Assembly: GCA_914767715.1 (NCBI GenBank)
Contig: OU612071.1
Span: 12,571,493-12,635,492, forward strand
Source: Membranipora membranacea
Lineage: Eukaryota; Bryozoa; Gymnolaemata; Cheilostomatida; Membraniporidae
DNA: 64,000 nucleotides
Direction: 5' to 3'
A program made the translations under genes and the position numbers. The notes beneath the pieces were generated by a model. It worked only from the letters and a program-made list of their open reading frames with translations, ran no database searches and was not told the origin of the DNA. This document shows positions 1 through 13,290 of the stretch, one piece after another; the stretch's first letter is position 1, and every line of letters begins with the position of its first letter.

Positions 1-540
1 ATCTATCTATTATCTACTATCAAATAGCTAAATTTGAAATCTGAGAGATGGATTTGTCCAAGTCTAAGTCTTTAATGCGGAGAGAGTTATCCCTATGAAG
101 TACATGTCTTGGAACCGGTTGTACCAAGGCCATACCCTATACTCTCGCCATCACTCCTTTTACTCATTATATCAATGTGGTTTTGGGGGATGTTTTTGCT
201 GCATATGAAGTGTGCAAAATCATCCAGTATTTTTGGATCTGATCCGCAAGCGACTGGCACAGATCTCATGTTCATGACTGTTGAATCACTGAATCCCACC
301 GATCAATATTTGAGTGCCTTACACTTACCTAACTGCTTAATAAACTGAAGATAATGGCAAGTCAAAACTGTTTCTGTGAGCAACAGATTAGAAAATGTTT
401 GATAGGTCATAGAAACTAGGTCTGTTTGGATCAGGACGATAAATAATTGCACACAGTTTGAGGATCCTTCTCCGTCTTGTCGAAAAAGAGTAGGTGGCAA
501 CAACGGGTAAGGGTATAGTGTATTTACCTGCACAAGCTAG

Positions 541-705
541 ATATGGTGGTCAGATAAGAAAAAGAAAACTAGAATGTGTCCTAGAGGTGGTAGGCCATAA
601 ATGACCTCCTGAAGTGTGCAACAAGCTGCGAGAAACTGAATAAGACACTTATCAGTAATTGGCGGAAGCTGAGATTCACCTTCAACAATTAGGCTGAGAA
701 GCGGG
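541..705 (-). mobile_element. Older copy of the U2-headed SINE
   Basis: On the minus strand: GCTTCTCAGCCTAATTG (diverged U2 head), later CAGCTTGTTGCACACTTCAG, GGAGGTC and CCACCTCTAGGACACATTCT, the same body as at 9544-9760. Confidence 0.65.
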
Positions 706-838
706 TTAATTCCATAGACTTTATAATTGGTTAGTTCCATAGACTTAATAATAAGTCTATGGTTAATTCTAAATAGGCATATTGTTTACCCCCTCAGTGT
801 CCGACTCGACATTTCACGTTTTTTGGTTTTCGATTATA

Positions 839-1064
839 CAGGGCCGTAGTATAGAAAAATGGTAGGGGAGGCAAAAGTCTGAGGCGAGTCAGAAGCATCT
901 CCAGTAAGCTCCTTCCCAAGCAATTTGAGGCATACAATAGGCAAATGGAAATCCCAGAGGAGTTGATTCTGACATGGATTATTCAATTATAGTGTTTTTA
1001 GGCCATCCTATTTAGCTTTCTGGGGGTGGCAGTGCCTCCCTGCCTCCCCTAGAACTACGGGCTT
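839..1064 (-). mobile_element. MITE family A, copy 1
   Basis: Terminal inverted repeat CAGGGCCGTAGT at the left and ACTACGGGC at the right. The body has the family features GGTAGGGGAGGC, ATTCAATTATAGTGTTTTTAGGCCA and TGCCTCCCCTAGAA. Confidence 0.8.
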
Positions 1065-1268
1065 ATAGTGAACTAACCTCGCTGAGTAATTCTGGCTGGG
1101 AAGACTCAACCGCACTTTTCTTTAATCTAGCCCGCTTCTCCATTGTCTTAGCTGCTTTTCTTACACGCATGAGGAGGGAGACATTACCCGCCCCACTCAG
1201 CCCACCCAGTGAGGCAGCAGTAGATCTGCGAGGTGATGATGGTGCTTTATCAGCTTGTTTTGGAACAA

Positions 1269-1388
1269 GAGATAATCTACAACAATAATACAGAGATAAT
1301 CTACAACAATAATACATAGATAATGTACAACAATAATACAGAGATAATCTACAACAGTAATTCAGAGATAATCTACAACAATATAACA
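1269..1388 (+). repeat. 24-bp tandem repeat, five copies
   Basis: Unit GAGATAATCTACAACAATAA plus TACA, with a few substitutions. Confidence 0.9.
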
Positions 1389-1976
1389 GAAAATATAAAT
1401 ATCTTTTAATGTGTCAACACTGGAGTTTTTTGAGATTCGAACAGTGATGGTGCGGAGAATGGTTTAGGAGCTGCAAGAAATTTCTCAAGGCCTTTGTTAG
1501 ATCGGATTGCTGATCTTCAAGTTCATCTGTTTGTCAGGGAAAACTTGAATGACCTTGAGCTAATTTGTTTAACTCAGCAGATCCAAGTGGAACTGTCCTG
1601 AATTGATGATTCACATCAGGGAGTGAAAAGCCTAGCATAATCTTAATAATATGTGGTCTTTCACATGTTATCTAAATCAGACATAAGACAAGCTATGAAT
1701 GCCAACCACACTACTGGGCTATACTGACTCACAGGCCATTTTTTATATCATCATTCAATTTTTTTTATTAATCAGCTTGATCCCCTGGGGCGTAACAATG
1801 CTCAATTTATCTCTAGTGAGGGTCATACAGGTCTTTCTAATTGCAGGTGAAATAGGGTGGTTGAGTGTGAGAAAAATACAGCTGCCTAAATTTTTGGAAA
1901 AGCAAAAGAATTGAAGTTTTGCATTATGATGATGCAAAAGATAATCAGAATTCTGCTGTTGTTGGGCAAATTATGG

Positions 1977-2204
1977 AGCAATGGGTAAAGCATTGGTCAA
2001 TCAATCGAGAGGTCCCGTGTTCGATTCCCGGCGAATCACGATGGTGTCGGGAAGAGCATCGAACCTCAAATGCTCCTGTGCCCCATCAGAATCCAGTCCG
2101 TAGACCCATACTGATACCGGAACCAAAGAAAACCAAGCGACATCAAGGTTTCTCACACAGTATCACAGCGCATCGAGACTATAAATGAACGTGAGTTTTT
2201 TTTT
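1977..2204 (+). mobile_element. tRNA-derived SINE with perfect 12-bp target-site duplication
   Basis: Flanked by GGCAAATTATGG at 1965-1976 and 2205-2216. The head is tRNA-like (GCAATGGGTAAAGCATTGG, B box GTTCGATTCCC). The body has ATGGTGTCGGGAAGAGCATC, a module seen in many invertebrate SINE/LINE tails, and the 3' end is T-rich. The perfect duplication suggests fairly recent insertion. Confidence 0.85.
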
Positions 2205-2470
2205 GGCAAATTATGGTTCATTACCATTTATGGTACTCCGCTCCCTTCCACTAAACCTCAGGGTATATTAATTACCAGAAAACGGCTTTGTGAGACAGGT
2301 TCGGTTCTCTCATGGGGAAAGGCCATGAAACTTGACTGTCATATCTTGTTGAGCTCACGTATCGCAGTGCTAATTGCCGGGTTTGTAATGTGAAAATTGT
2401 AGGCCAGTGCTCACAATTGCTTTGAGGTCATCACCCAATGACAAAGTTTGCTAACCAGGAAGTGTGTTAT

Positions 2471-2664
2471 CAGGCCCGTAGCTAGAGGGGAGGCGGGGAG
2501 GCGTGGAGGCAATGCTTCTCTAGAATGTTGAATGTTAAATAGAGTGGTCTAAAAATGAAATAATTGAATATTCAATGTCAGAATCAGCTCTTTGGAGGCT
2601 GGCGTTGTATCCCGCTCTGAAGGATTGTCCCCTCCCCTACCATATTCTCAAAACTACGGCCCTG
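2471..2664 (+). mobile_element. MITE family A, copy 2
   Basis: CAGGCCCGTAG at the left and CTACGGCCCTG at the right, with the family body between. Confidence 0.8.
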
Positions 2665-5220
2665 GTCAAGCCAAAGGGCTACAGAGAAGAAGGTGGCCTA
2701 ATCAAATATAGCCTTAGAGTCTATGTACACCAAAAACTAGGGGTGTCACGCAGGCGCCCTTGGTAATTTGTGGGCATCTTTGATGTGAACCACTTCCCTG
2801 ATGATGACGTATGTCTAACCCCACTGAGGAATACTCGATATATCTATCAAAAGATTTTGCAAGGAATAGATGGAAGTAAAATAGAATTCTGTCATTGTTT
2901 GTCATGCTGACGAAGGTCAATGGAGCCCTTTACCCTGTAATCAGGTATAATGTTGAGGGAAGCGAGTGTTCCTTGAGGCGTGTTGATGTATAATTCATGA
3001 CATCAGATTATTTCTATGTGCGCATAAATCAAGCAAGCGCTGTCCCATCCAACTCTTTGCATCAATCTACCGCCGTAAAAATAAAAGCTTTGGCAGGAGT
3101 AGGGAAACTTAGCCGTTGCGTTCAAAAAAAGCTTATGAGCTGACAATTACGCCATTCCCTTTAATTTATATAGACTCCAACCTCAGCTAGCCAAAATTGT
3201 GTCACTCCCTCACTAGCTAAATTAAACTCTAGCTTATATTTTCTCCTCTCTGACTTTCCTTCATTCTCAGAATGAGACGGATGTCAGCAGACACAATTTG
3301 ATTTTGTTTCGCAGTTCATTTACTTCTATAAATTCCTTATTCGGATATCCAAACACTCTGGCCTCCCTCGAACTTTTCCTGATTAGTCACAGTTGTTAGT
3401 GGAATCATCATCATCTACATTGTGCACATCCATCCAATCAATCATGTTGTCATCATTGTACATTACACTGGATTATGATAGATCCTTTCATACTCAGATG
3501 ATTCATTTCAAGAGGAATCTCTTTTCGGTTACCCGGGAGGGCAGGAGACGGTGAATACAGGAAATATGTATTGCTAATTAAATCAGCACAGGGTACTGAT
3601 GATGCCTTATGTTTTAGCAAATCCAGAAAGATAGAGCGACATTCTGCAACCCTTATAATTGTTTTACATAACCTGCAGGTAAAAAGTGTGGCATTTCCAT
3701 TTGGACCCATTACCCAGCCCCCCCCCCATTCCAATATTTTTTCATATAGATGCCAACATTATGTATTCTTTTGGCAAGTAGCATCTGACTAGTTCAAATT
3801 TTCCATTCGATCCACAGAACATGACAAATCATTTTCATGCATGATTGCAATGCTCCTAAACAGTGAGAAAAATTAGCTCCAGCGACGATTCAATTCCAAC
3901 GATATTCTTCCCGCTTCTAGCCTTCTACACATAGAATAGTGACAAATGAAATTACCTGCGATCTTTATCTGTTTTTGTCCCAGAAGTATTAGGCATACCG
4001 AGAGCATCCTCTTCCTCCATGATACGCTGAGGGATAATGTGACTTCTTTACTCAACTAGAAACCAGCAAATAAAAGTGTTTGCCCAAAAATATTTAATTC
4101 AACAATAAACAGAGGGCTGCCGGACGGGGGGGGGCAAAAGTCTGGGGGGGGGGGGGGGGGCTAAGACTAAAGTATATAAAGTGATTCATAAAAGTGATCG
4201 GATCTGTCAGCCGCTGGAGGAGAGTTTTGGGGATCTACTCTCCACAAAGTGTGTTGATAGGGAAGGAGTTTGTTGATCCAAGCCATCCCGAAACTGGGCA
4301 GTCTCCCCTTTCTCATCTCTGATGTACTGCACGCACTAATTACAGACCAAACCTTTACATTTAATTTAATTTTTTACCATGCACTTCAAAAGTTTGACAT
4401 AAAATGAAAACAGAAGGAAAAATAAAACATCAAAATATAATGGGAAAAAGATTCACGCAGCAAAAATTGATCTAACTATGACAGGTGGTAAAACACATCT
4501 CATCAATATCGACCACGCAACACTTAAGTTGGTCACACCGCCGATCCGCGGTACTTACTTCGATGGGCTAGATTACTAACAGTAGGTGATGAACAGTTTT
4601 GTAACAGCTCAGGTTCTTATAGAGAGTTTCAGATCTCTTCTAAAAGATTTATAATCCTCTTTGTGCCGCTCAGACTTCTTCTCCTTCAAACCTACTTCAA
4701 CTGAGCTCTCAACTTTGGTGGTCTTTACCTCCCTGGGTGGTCGCTAACTCCTTGGGTGGTCCGAGGTGAATATCTGTCAGACGAAGAGTGCTATGCTCCA
4801 ATTTGCTACTACTGTATGATCTATAGTAAAACATGTTATGTATAACTTTATGCTTACTGCTTTAAATCTTTCCTAACAATAGAAAAGGCACTGTGCAAAA
4901 CTGGGTTGTTTTAGAGAGTTGTCTATACATTGCCATATTTAGTTTTCACAAACTTTGGTCAGCGTTGCTGTTGCTTTTAGTATTCGGTAATGTTCATAAT
5001 GATGGGCACCGCAAATAACAATTTGGTTAATGAACCTAATACATAATTACTGATGCTCATAGCTGCCAATACAATATAAAAAAAATATCAGATTTCTCAA
5101 ATTTATATTATCAAGCTGCCTTTTCTGCATTTATTTGTTTGTCTTTTTCACCATATCTTTGACTCTGATGGGTTATTATTGTTCTCCCGTAATTGGTCAA
5201 CTCTTGAGAGCACAATAGAC

Positions 5221-5288
5221 ATATGTGTAGTTGGTGCAAGTCTAGTGGTTGAGTACTCAACAACTAGACTTGCACCAAATACACATAT
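5221..5288. repeat. 68-bp palindrome
   Basis: Two 34-nt arms with two mismatches and no loop (ATATGTGTAGTTGGTGCAAG ... inverse). No flanking duplication seen. Confidence 0.75.
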
Positions 5289-6427
5289 TTGAACCACTGT
5301 TTACACCATCTGTCATATTCTGTCTGCAAAACTAAAGGGCGTCAGGAGTTTTTTTATCTCTGTAAATATGACAGACAACCTCTACAAATAAATAAACAAA
5401 TAAGTTCCGTAGTTTGTCACTATTTGGTGTCCCGAAAAGAATGAGTACTCTACAAGTATTGCCACCTTCGGTTCCAAACGGTAACACAGCTTCATACTAC
5501 AGATGTATGTACGGAGGCACATGGTAGAAACTCAAATAAGTTTGAAGTTTTGATGTTTGTATTTTGCCTTATCCTATACTCATCCTGTAATAGGTCGATA
5601 GCATCCAAATTACAGCACATAAGTGGAAAAATATCAAAAGGAGGCTGAGCTGCATTAATTGAAAAATCGCATGAAATACTCAAAAAATAATTAAGAAACA
5701 GTTGTGATACTTAGAGTGGGGTTTTCTGGGTGGTCTTCAATGTCTGATGCCCTTTCTGACAACATCACATCTGCTGAGAAAAAGAAAGCTTTAATCTCCT
5801 GTGGAAAATGTGACCCACCTTTTATCTTTTGTTTTGCCCTGTAACTGTTTCAAAAAGGTCATTATTTTTTCAAAGCTTTTTACTTATTGTTTTCTTCTAG
5901 TGTCTTGATTTATTTTTCACACTTCAATACAAATCTTCGATTCAATTATTTCCTCGATTAATATGAATCTCCGTTTGTGAAGAAAATAGGCTTTTTATTT
6001 TAAATTGAAAATTTAAATTTCAGTTGAATTTCCAGTTTAATGATTCTTTTGAGTTTAAGTTTTCCATTCCTCCATTAATTTTCTCAGAGCAAAATAGTTA
6101 GCTATGCACATAACGTATTATTTGCCATGATAACATTGTCTAAAACCGTAAGAAACCTGATATTGTGTCTTAAAATATTTGAATTTTCTCTCATTTATCC
6201 CTCAGACCAATTAGTCAGTGCCTCCACTACTACATGCCAAACAACCATTGCACAATAATTATGCAGTTGAGCAGGATTGCAAACCAAATTCGGCAGCACT
6301 GCTCCAATGCAGGAATCTTATTATCGCCTATTTAATTCTTTCGGAGCAAGCGGGACAAAACTAATCCCATCAGCTTACCCAATGACGTCAGAAATAATTT
6401 TTCCATGTTTTACATATCAACAACAGT

Positions 6428-6475
6428 TGCAATCACTGATTTATAATACATGTATTATATATCAGTGGTTGCAAT
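6428..6475. repeat. Short palindrome
   Basis: TTGCAATCACTGATTTATAA and inverse TATATCAGTGGTTGCAA around ACATGT. Confidence 0.6.
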
Positions 6476-7256
6476 GTACACAAACACAACAACAGGCAAT
6501 AACTGACCAGAATAATTACTGTTAGGGAAAGGGGGATGTCCTCAGAGGTTTTTAACCGTTGGGAAATACATCGGCTTTGACCCGTAAATAACTATAACTG
6601 TAAATTGTTGTGAGCCAGTGAGTTCAAAGTCCCATGTAAGATACGATGGATGACATCAAACAACCTTTACTCGTTTGTCGATCAAGATACAAATAAATGT
6701 ATAAATTAGATCTGACAGTACAGGGAAATGCACAAAATCTTATAGCATGTAGCGACATCATGGTGAATCACAAAATTATCATTATTACAAAAGAGACATG
6801 TCAGCCAAAATCAATAAGATACATGAGACAAACCACCCCCCTCCCCCAATGGGACAGTGTCACTCTAGTCCCTGGACTATCTAGCGGTTCCCTTGCTATA
6901 TATTTCATTTATTTCCTTTACAAGCATTCTTCCATCCTTTTAGTAAAATAACAAGAAGAAAAGAAATCAAACAATCTTTAACCCATATAAGATACACTGG
7001 ATGACATCAAACAGTATTTAATTTGCTGACGCTGACCATACATTGAATGTCACTAAACTTTGATGTCACTACAGTTTGATGACATGATAAATGTCATCAA
7101 CACCAAGCAACATCTATAAATACTGACAATCTCTTGTTTGCAAAAGTCCCACAATTATCAGCCAATCAAAACTCATTTTCACTTTAAATCTCTACCATTA
7201 ACAACATTACTAATAAAACCATACTCTACATAACGTCATTGGTGTGTAACCATAGC

Positions 7257-7333
7257 GTTATTATATATAACTCTATGGCTATAACTTATTATATATAACT
7301 CTATGGCCATAACTTATTATATATAGCTCTATG
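7257..7333 (+). repeat. 28-bp tandem repeat, about 2.7 copies
   Basis: Unit TTATTATATATAACTCTATG plus GCCATAAC. Confidence 0.85.
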
Positions 7334-7631
7334 TGTGTAGCAGGAAGGGTGATGCTTGATAAATGATGGGTTATGAACGATATGACTTGTAAAAATTAGT
7401 GCTGAGCTAGCGAGCGCCAACCCGGACTGGCATTGGACCAATCATTCACACACAATCAACTATAGGTTTAACATCACAACACAGTGGATGTAGGGTGTTA
7501 ATAGGCGGAATAACGATACATTGCACTATTTCAGTTTAAATTGGAGGCTTAAAGTTTGTTTTTCTTTATCACATAATCACAAATAGTGGTTATTTTAAGA
7601 AAAGGGCAATCTCCTAGCCAGGATTACCGAC

Positions 7632-7640
7632 TATATATAT
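7632..7640 (+). promoter_or_regulatory. TATA box of the likely GPCR promoter
   Basis: TATATATAT lies about 30 bp upstream of a possible start near 7662 and just before a candidate noncoding exon with a consensus donor. Assignment to the GPCR is inferred: that gene needs a 5' noncoding exon and no other gene lies nearby on the + strand. Confidence 0.4.
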
Positions 7641-7661
7641 AACAGACGTTTTTAAATTTGA

Positions 7662-7766
7662 CACTTGGATTGCTGCCGCAGCCTCGAGATCTAGTTGGAT
7701 TAACAGAAGATTCAACACAACTACGGCATCTCACATTAAGCGTGGATAGACACTAGCCACTGACAG
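7662..7766 (+). other. Candidate noncoding first exon of the GPCR gene
   Basis: About 105 bp with no ATG, starting ~30 bp after the TATA box and ending TGACAG followed by GTATGT at 7767. Spliced to the acceptor ending at 13844, it would place the receptor ATG as the first AUG of the mRNA. The ~6.1-kb intron holds only repeats. Confidence 0.4.
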
Positions 7767-8223
7767 GTATGTACTGAATGCTTCGGCAAAAGTTAAAAAT
7801 CATATCTAATTAAAATTATCGCGAAGTAATCATAAAGTAACTGAAAATATCAGTGTAATTGCTGAAATTAAAATTGATAATGTCAACAAGAGATTTTATA
7901 CACACTAACGGCGGCTAAACGATTACTACTGTTATGGCTTTGATCTGGAAAGATCTGTGGAGTGACTTATGATAAATTTTGACCTCCTCATCAATAGTTT
8001 GATCAAAGATGATGAATACTTATCGGTTTTATATTTAAATGATTAGGAGGCAAACTTATTCTTGTCAAATGACCAAGTGCTCTGTTTTTTTGGGCGAAAG
8101 TGAAACACAATTTGACAAATCCGGTCACAAGGCATAGCAAACTGGAGATAATAATATGACTCAACTGTCTAAAAGTGATAGCATTTTTATTGCCAGCATT
8201 TTTATTGCCAGCTGCACAATGTA

Positions 8224-8427
8224 CAGGCCCGTAGTTCTAGGGGAGGCAGGGAGGCACTGCCTCCCCTAGAAAGCTAAATGGAGTGGCCTATAAACAATAT
8301 AATTGAATAAACATATCAGAATTATCTCCTTTTGCATTTGCTGATAATATTCCTTAAATTGCTAGGGGGAACTTAAAGCAACCCGCCTGGTGATGCTTTG
8401 GAATTGCCTCGGACTTATGTCTCCCCT
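8224..8427 (+). mobile_element. MITE family A, copy 3 (right end lost)
   Basis: Starts CAGGCCCGTAGTTCTAGGGG and follows the family to TGTCTCCCC, then breaks off before the right inverted repeat. Confidence 0.75.
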
Positions 8428-9430
8428 GATGTGGATAAGATAATCCGGGTTTACAGATGGCACAGGGTGTAAAGTATCACTTACGATCCCTATCAGTGCA
8501 GGATAACAATGTAAATAATGTGCGTTTTTGATACTGATAATAAATATCAGCGACACTAAAAAAGTTATCGCTGGTGAAATACTGATAGCTTATTCCACTA
8601 AATTCTGTTTAAGTATAGAGCAGAGACTATTGACATATTATCTTTATAGTCTTTGGTATAAGTTGGCCTGAAGGTTTTTCACAGCATGATGATGTGCTGT
8701 GCTAAAGGCCCCCAAAACACCATGTGATTCAATTTAAGCGCTCTTGGCTATACGCAGTTCACATATACTGGGGGGAGGGGAAGGGAGGGGCAATCCTTCT
8801 TCCAAGTCTGAAATATTCCCTTGCTCTGTGGGTGTGGTATTTCTCACGGCTGGCATGCTCATTTCCGAGTAATGACACTTCTTTAATCGAGGTATTTATA
8901 CAACCTTAAACTTTGGTTTAGCTAGTTTTGAGCGACATAATGTCAGCTAGCGCTATTTCAGCTTGCTAAGGCTGAGAATATTATAACGCGTAATAAAACT
9001 GTAAGCTGCCAACAAATTATGTTGTTCGAAGCTTGCAAGACATGGTGAACATTTCCTCCTTTGATTACAAAACTCCTCAAGGGAATATGCCTATGTTAAA
9101 TTGGTATTCGAACAGCAACATTATAAGGTTCTTCTATAACGGAATCTGACGAGGATGTGGCGGTCGACATCCCTCACACTAAATTAGGATGAAATTGTAA
9201 TACATTTATAGAACATGGAGATCGAGACACAGTGCTTTTTTAAAATATTGTTGCCGTGACTTATCAGATCATACACAGAGTGGCGAGTGACCAATCACTT
9301 TCGCAAATATCCAGGTTAACAGAAAAAAACAATGCTTCTAATGCTATATAAAGATTTTGGCATTTTGACAGGAAGGAATATTTGTGTATAATTAAAACAG
9401 ATGTTTTAAAAAATCTCTCAATCATCATTC

Positions 9431-9913
9431 GAGGGGAAGCAGGGACGCTATGTCTCCCCTAGAATGCTCAACAATGTGGGCTAAGATTATGATTGAATAT
9501 TCCATGTCAGAACAAGCTCATTTTGGACTTCCATTTGCTGTTTGCTAAGAAACAGAAGATTGGGCTGCCCCTAAAGAGGCACGCAAGGTGCCCTAATCCT
9601 CATAATGAGAATGTGATACATTCTAGAAAACTAGAATGCATCCTAGAGGTGAGGCCATAGAAGACCTCCTAATCATAAGTGTGCAGCAAGCTGCCAAAAC
9701 TAAACTGGCACTAATCGGCCATTGGCAGTGACACTTTGATCTTAGCCAATAGGCCGAGAAGGACTTCCATTTGCTATTTATGTTATATATCGCTTTGGAG
9801 GCTGGGTATTATCCCCAGACACCACAGGAGGAGCTTACAGTACCAACCTGGTGTTACTTCACACCCACAACGATTTTCGCCTCCCCTACTATTTTTTCTA
9901 CACTACGGCCCTG
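9431..9913 (+). mobile_element. MITE family A, copy 4 (host of the U2 SINE)
   Basis: The left terminus is lost and the right end CTACGGCCCTG is intact. Removing 9544-9760 and one duplication restores the family sequence. Confidence 0.78.
9544..9760 (-). mobile_element. U2 snRNA-headed SINE nested in a MITE
   Basis: On the minus strand it begins TTCTCGGCCTATTGGCTAAG, matching the 5' end of U2 snRNA (from about +5), then runs into an unrelated body with GGCCTCACCTCTAGGATGCA. It is flanked by a 19-bp duplication with one mismatch (9525-9543 and 9761-9779, GGACTTCCATTTGCTRTTT), so it retroposed into an existing MITE. Confidence 0.78.
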
Positions 9914-11936
9914 ATTCAATCATAATCCGTTTACAGCCAAAAGCTTTGGTTTCACACTGGAAGTTATGACTATGAGTAACACCTCCTAAAACAATGTACT
10001 CAATATTTTAATCACCAGGCACCATGTTAGTGCTGCACCAATAATAGATTTTGATAAATGATCAACCATTTCCAATCATTGTGAAAAGATAAGGCTGGAG
10101 ATCCTGAAAGCCATTGATATCAATTTCTATTTGACATGAGGAGATTTCAATTAAAGTTGTGGCCATGCTTCTTAAATAGAGCTGAATTCATTGTCAAGCT
10201 TCAAGGAGGCGCTATGGAGGGAAGGGAAGAGGTAATCAGTTACGTGTCAAATTTGGAGAGATTTTCATCCTGTCTATCCTGTCATCCTGCCAATCCATTA
10301 TTTGACTTTTAGTCAATTCAACCTTCTAAATCAAACATATACCCTGTTATACTTATATTTCCGGGTCTGACTTTGCTGATTGTTCAATGGGCATTTATCG
10401 CTCAGACAAGGCTGCTCATAACTGATTGTGTGGAATTGGCGCAGCCCTATTAAGTAGCGTAAGCGATGGGAAAATTAGTGTCGAACATTAATTAAGAGAT
10501 TACACAATCATTGCCTTCAGTGCACAGTACTCCACCTTAGAGCTTATACAGACCGCTGGTTTAATTAATTATGCATTCAGCTCATAACCTCTCTACTCAT
10601 GTAATTAGACAAATTTCAGTAAAAATGTGGTGAAACACAAAATTATAATCTTTTTCGACTTCTTGTTGAGAGCGGTGGCGAGTTTTCAGGTGGATTACAG
10701 AATTAATCCATATCGATCTATTAGATTTATAGCGTTGCTCTTCATAATTTCCTATTTCAGATCAAATCACTTTCTATTCATTGCCAGGCATCAATAGGGC
10801 TTCGGTTTAGATGGTGAGAATATTAAAAATATGGTATCCATGTGAAAAATAGAACGGTAATTAAAAGTCTGGAGCATTGAGAACCGCTTCTCTTGCGTCA
10901 TTGTTTAATCCAGTGTTTGTCTGTACCAATTTTCACTCGAATTTCAACAGCCGAGAATTTTTATCAGAACTCAGACCATGTTTTAAACCACTGTGTTACG
11001 AACCACTGTTATAAGAGGGATAGACATAGTTCTATTAGTGCCATGAGCGAAAGGACCAGGTAGTGCAACAGATTTATTCCCACAAGCATTTGATTTTTAA
11101 ACTTGTCAGCCAAGTAGTTTTGCTTCATCGATGATGCTAGTAAGAAATAAAGATCATCTTATATTATCTTATCTTGTCTATTCTTGTTCGATGTATCACT
11201 CTGTTGCTGTGCAGAGAGCTTGACAATACAGAAATATCAGAGAATTATTTGACAAATGGGTAATTAAAACAGTTACCAGGATGCAGAGAAAATAGTTTAT
11301 TTCCTTTTCCATTGTCCTGAAGTCGGTCATGTCATGTAATGTTAAACAATGTCAAACTATGATCTGCTTACAATCTGGTTTCATCTCAGTGTTTGATTGA
11401 AAATGTATTTCTGTGATACCAGCTAGACCAGCCAGATCAGCCAGAGATCCTGGGCTCAAAAACAAAAGTAGACAGTCTAGCTTAGCTGATAATGTCATGA
11501 TTTGTCGTTGCACACACACAAAACGCTATTAACACAGTGGTACAATGAGGAGAGAGGGGGAGGGGGAGGGGGTGGGTGGATGAGAAGAGGTGGATGTGCA
11601 GAGAGGGGGAGGGGCTGGATGTTCCTTGGAACATTGTAATTTGTAAGCGTTGTAAATGTTTAAGTTCTTGGGTTGGTCGGTTAAGTCTAAGTTCTGAGGC
11701 TGCTGCAATGCGAGTTTTAAAATGAGTGGTTGTTGCAGTGTGGCCATCTGAGCACAAAGACTATTGGTGTGTCTCTGGTCTAAGAGTTGCTCTGATTGAA
11801 CCAATAATATATCGAAAAAACTTGGTGAGATAGTAGTTATTCCGGCCACACCATTGTTACACAACTGTCTTGCAGCATCTTTGGTAAACCTTTTGGATAC
11901 AACACAGACAAGCTTATTATAGATCTGTGACTTATC

Positions 11937-12184
11937 CAGGGCCGTAGGAAAAATTGTAGGGGAGGTTAAAATCCTCACGGGTGTGAAGTAACCCCAGGTT
12001 GGGTTTTGTAAGCCCCTCCTGAGTCCCCAGTCCCCAGCCTCCAAAGCCTTTTATTGATATAGATAGCAATTGGAATGCCCAAATGAGCTGATTCCTACAT
12101 GGAATATTATAAATTTTTAGGCCACTCTATTGAGCTTTCTAGTGGAGCCGGTGCTTCCCTGCCTCCCCTAAAACTACGGGCCTG
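11937..12184 (-). mobile_element. MITE family A, copy 5
   Basis: CAGGGCCGTAGG left, CTACGGGCCTG right. Flanked by near-identical AGAT(C/T)TGTGACTTATC on both sides. Confidence 0.82.
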
Positions 12185-12550
12185 TATATAGATTTGTGAC
12201 TTATCACACTAAGCTTCCACACCTGGTATAGCTTAGACCTGATCGGCTACATGAGATCCTTGTTTTCCCAGACGTAAAACTTTCAAAACAAAGACGTTGT
12301 TAATCCTCTTCTAAATAACTGAATTATTTCGGCTAAAAGCAAAAACTGTATAGCCCTTGCCACCAAATGACAGGGTTTGATTATGTGTGTTGCAATTAGC
12401 GAAGGATTACTAGACCAGGCTTAAACCACTTAATGTGAGTTAATCCCACGGGAATTTACAAAGGCCATCTCTCTCTTTCATTCAGATAAATAAGAAATTA
12501 TAAGAAAGAAGTGACACCATAAACAAAGACAAGTGGAGAACGAAGCAAGC

Positions 12551-12610
12551 AAGCTGAGTCAAGTCAAGCTGAGTCAAGTCAAGCTGAGTCAAGTCAAGCT
12601 GAGTCAAGTC
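12551..12610 (+). repeat. 15-bp tandem repeat, four copies
   Basis: Unit AAGCTGAGTCAAGTC, perfect. Confidence 0.92.
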
Positions 12611-13290
12611 AAGCCAAGTAGAGCAAGCTGGTGAGTGAGAACTTGTCTAGTAGTTGAAGGCTACCCAAAGACCAGGCAGTTAACGGTGAACAGGAAGTGC
12701 TTTTTTTTGTATTGCACATCCTGTTCACTGTGACATCATAATGCAGCGAATGAGCGTTACCTACCCTTATGGGAGGCACTCTTTCCACCATCAATAATTC
12801 ATCCCAAGTATAGCCTTAAATTTTTTAACATGCCTGCCATGTGTAGGCTGTATGTATCATCTACAGTCACAGAACAATTAAAATTCAAATTTCGACTTTG
12901 TTTAACCAAATTATTTGTAATTCCTAAAATGACATGTTATTCAGGAAAATAAGCTTAGGTGCCAACAAGTGTGTGATTCAATTATAGCATTTGTAGCCAC
13001 TGATTGTATGTATTACATACTGGTTCCTTCTTCTTTATGCTAATTTTGACACTCTACCCAACCTGTCATGTATGTATTACATTCAAGAAGTAGTTATATG
13101 TATATAGCGTGTGGTTGGATTATTCATATTGGGACTTTGCTAATTATAGTGCTGTTATTAGTCCAGGCCCTTTATACTTCCCGTCTCCGTAATCGATCAT
13201 CATGTCATCTTAGGCTCCCTGCCTATTGATTGAAGGTCATACAGACAGGCTGGATTTTATTTCTGTCTCAATCATCAATCATTTTACCCT

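Larger units (their letters stand above)
2700..7600. other. Gene-free stretch
   Basis: No ORF with coding character and no convincing exon on either strand. It holds a G-rich run near 4125-4161 (GGCAAAAGTCTGGGG, related to 18051-18110 and 56284-56341), two palindromes and a 28-bp tandem repeat. Confidence 0.6.

Noticed and set aside
1919-2188. 89-codon ORF
   Set aside because: Coincides with the SINE bounded by GGCAAATTATGG duplications.
9736-9765. Functional U2 snRNA gene
   Set aside because: Only the first ~25 nt match U2. The Sm site and later stem-loops are absent and the body is a repeat.
11529-12044. 171-codon ORF on the minus strand
   Set aside because: It runs through a family A MITE and a G/A-rich tract; the protein is low-complexity at its end and has no domain-like pattern.
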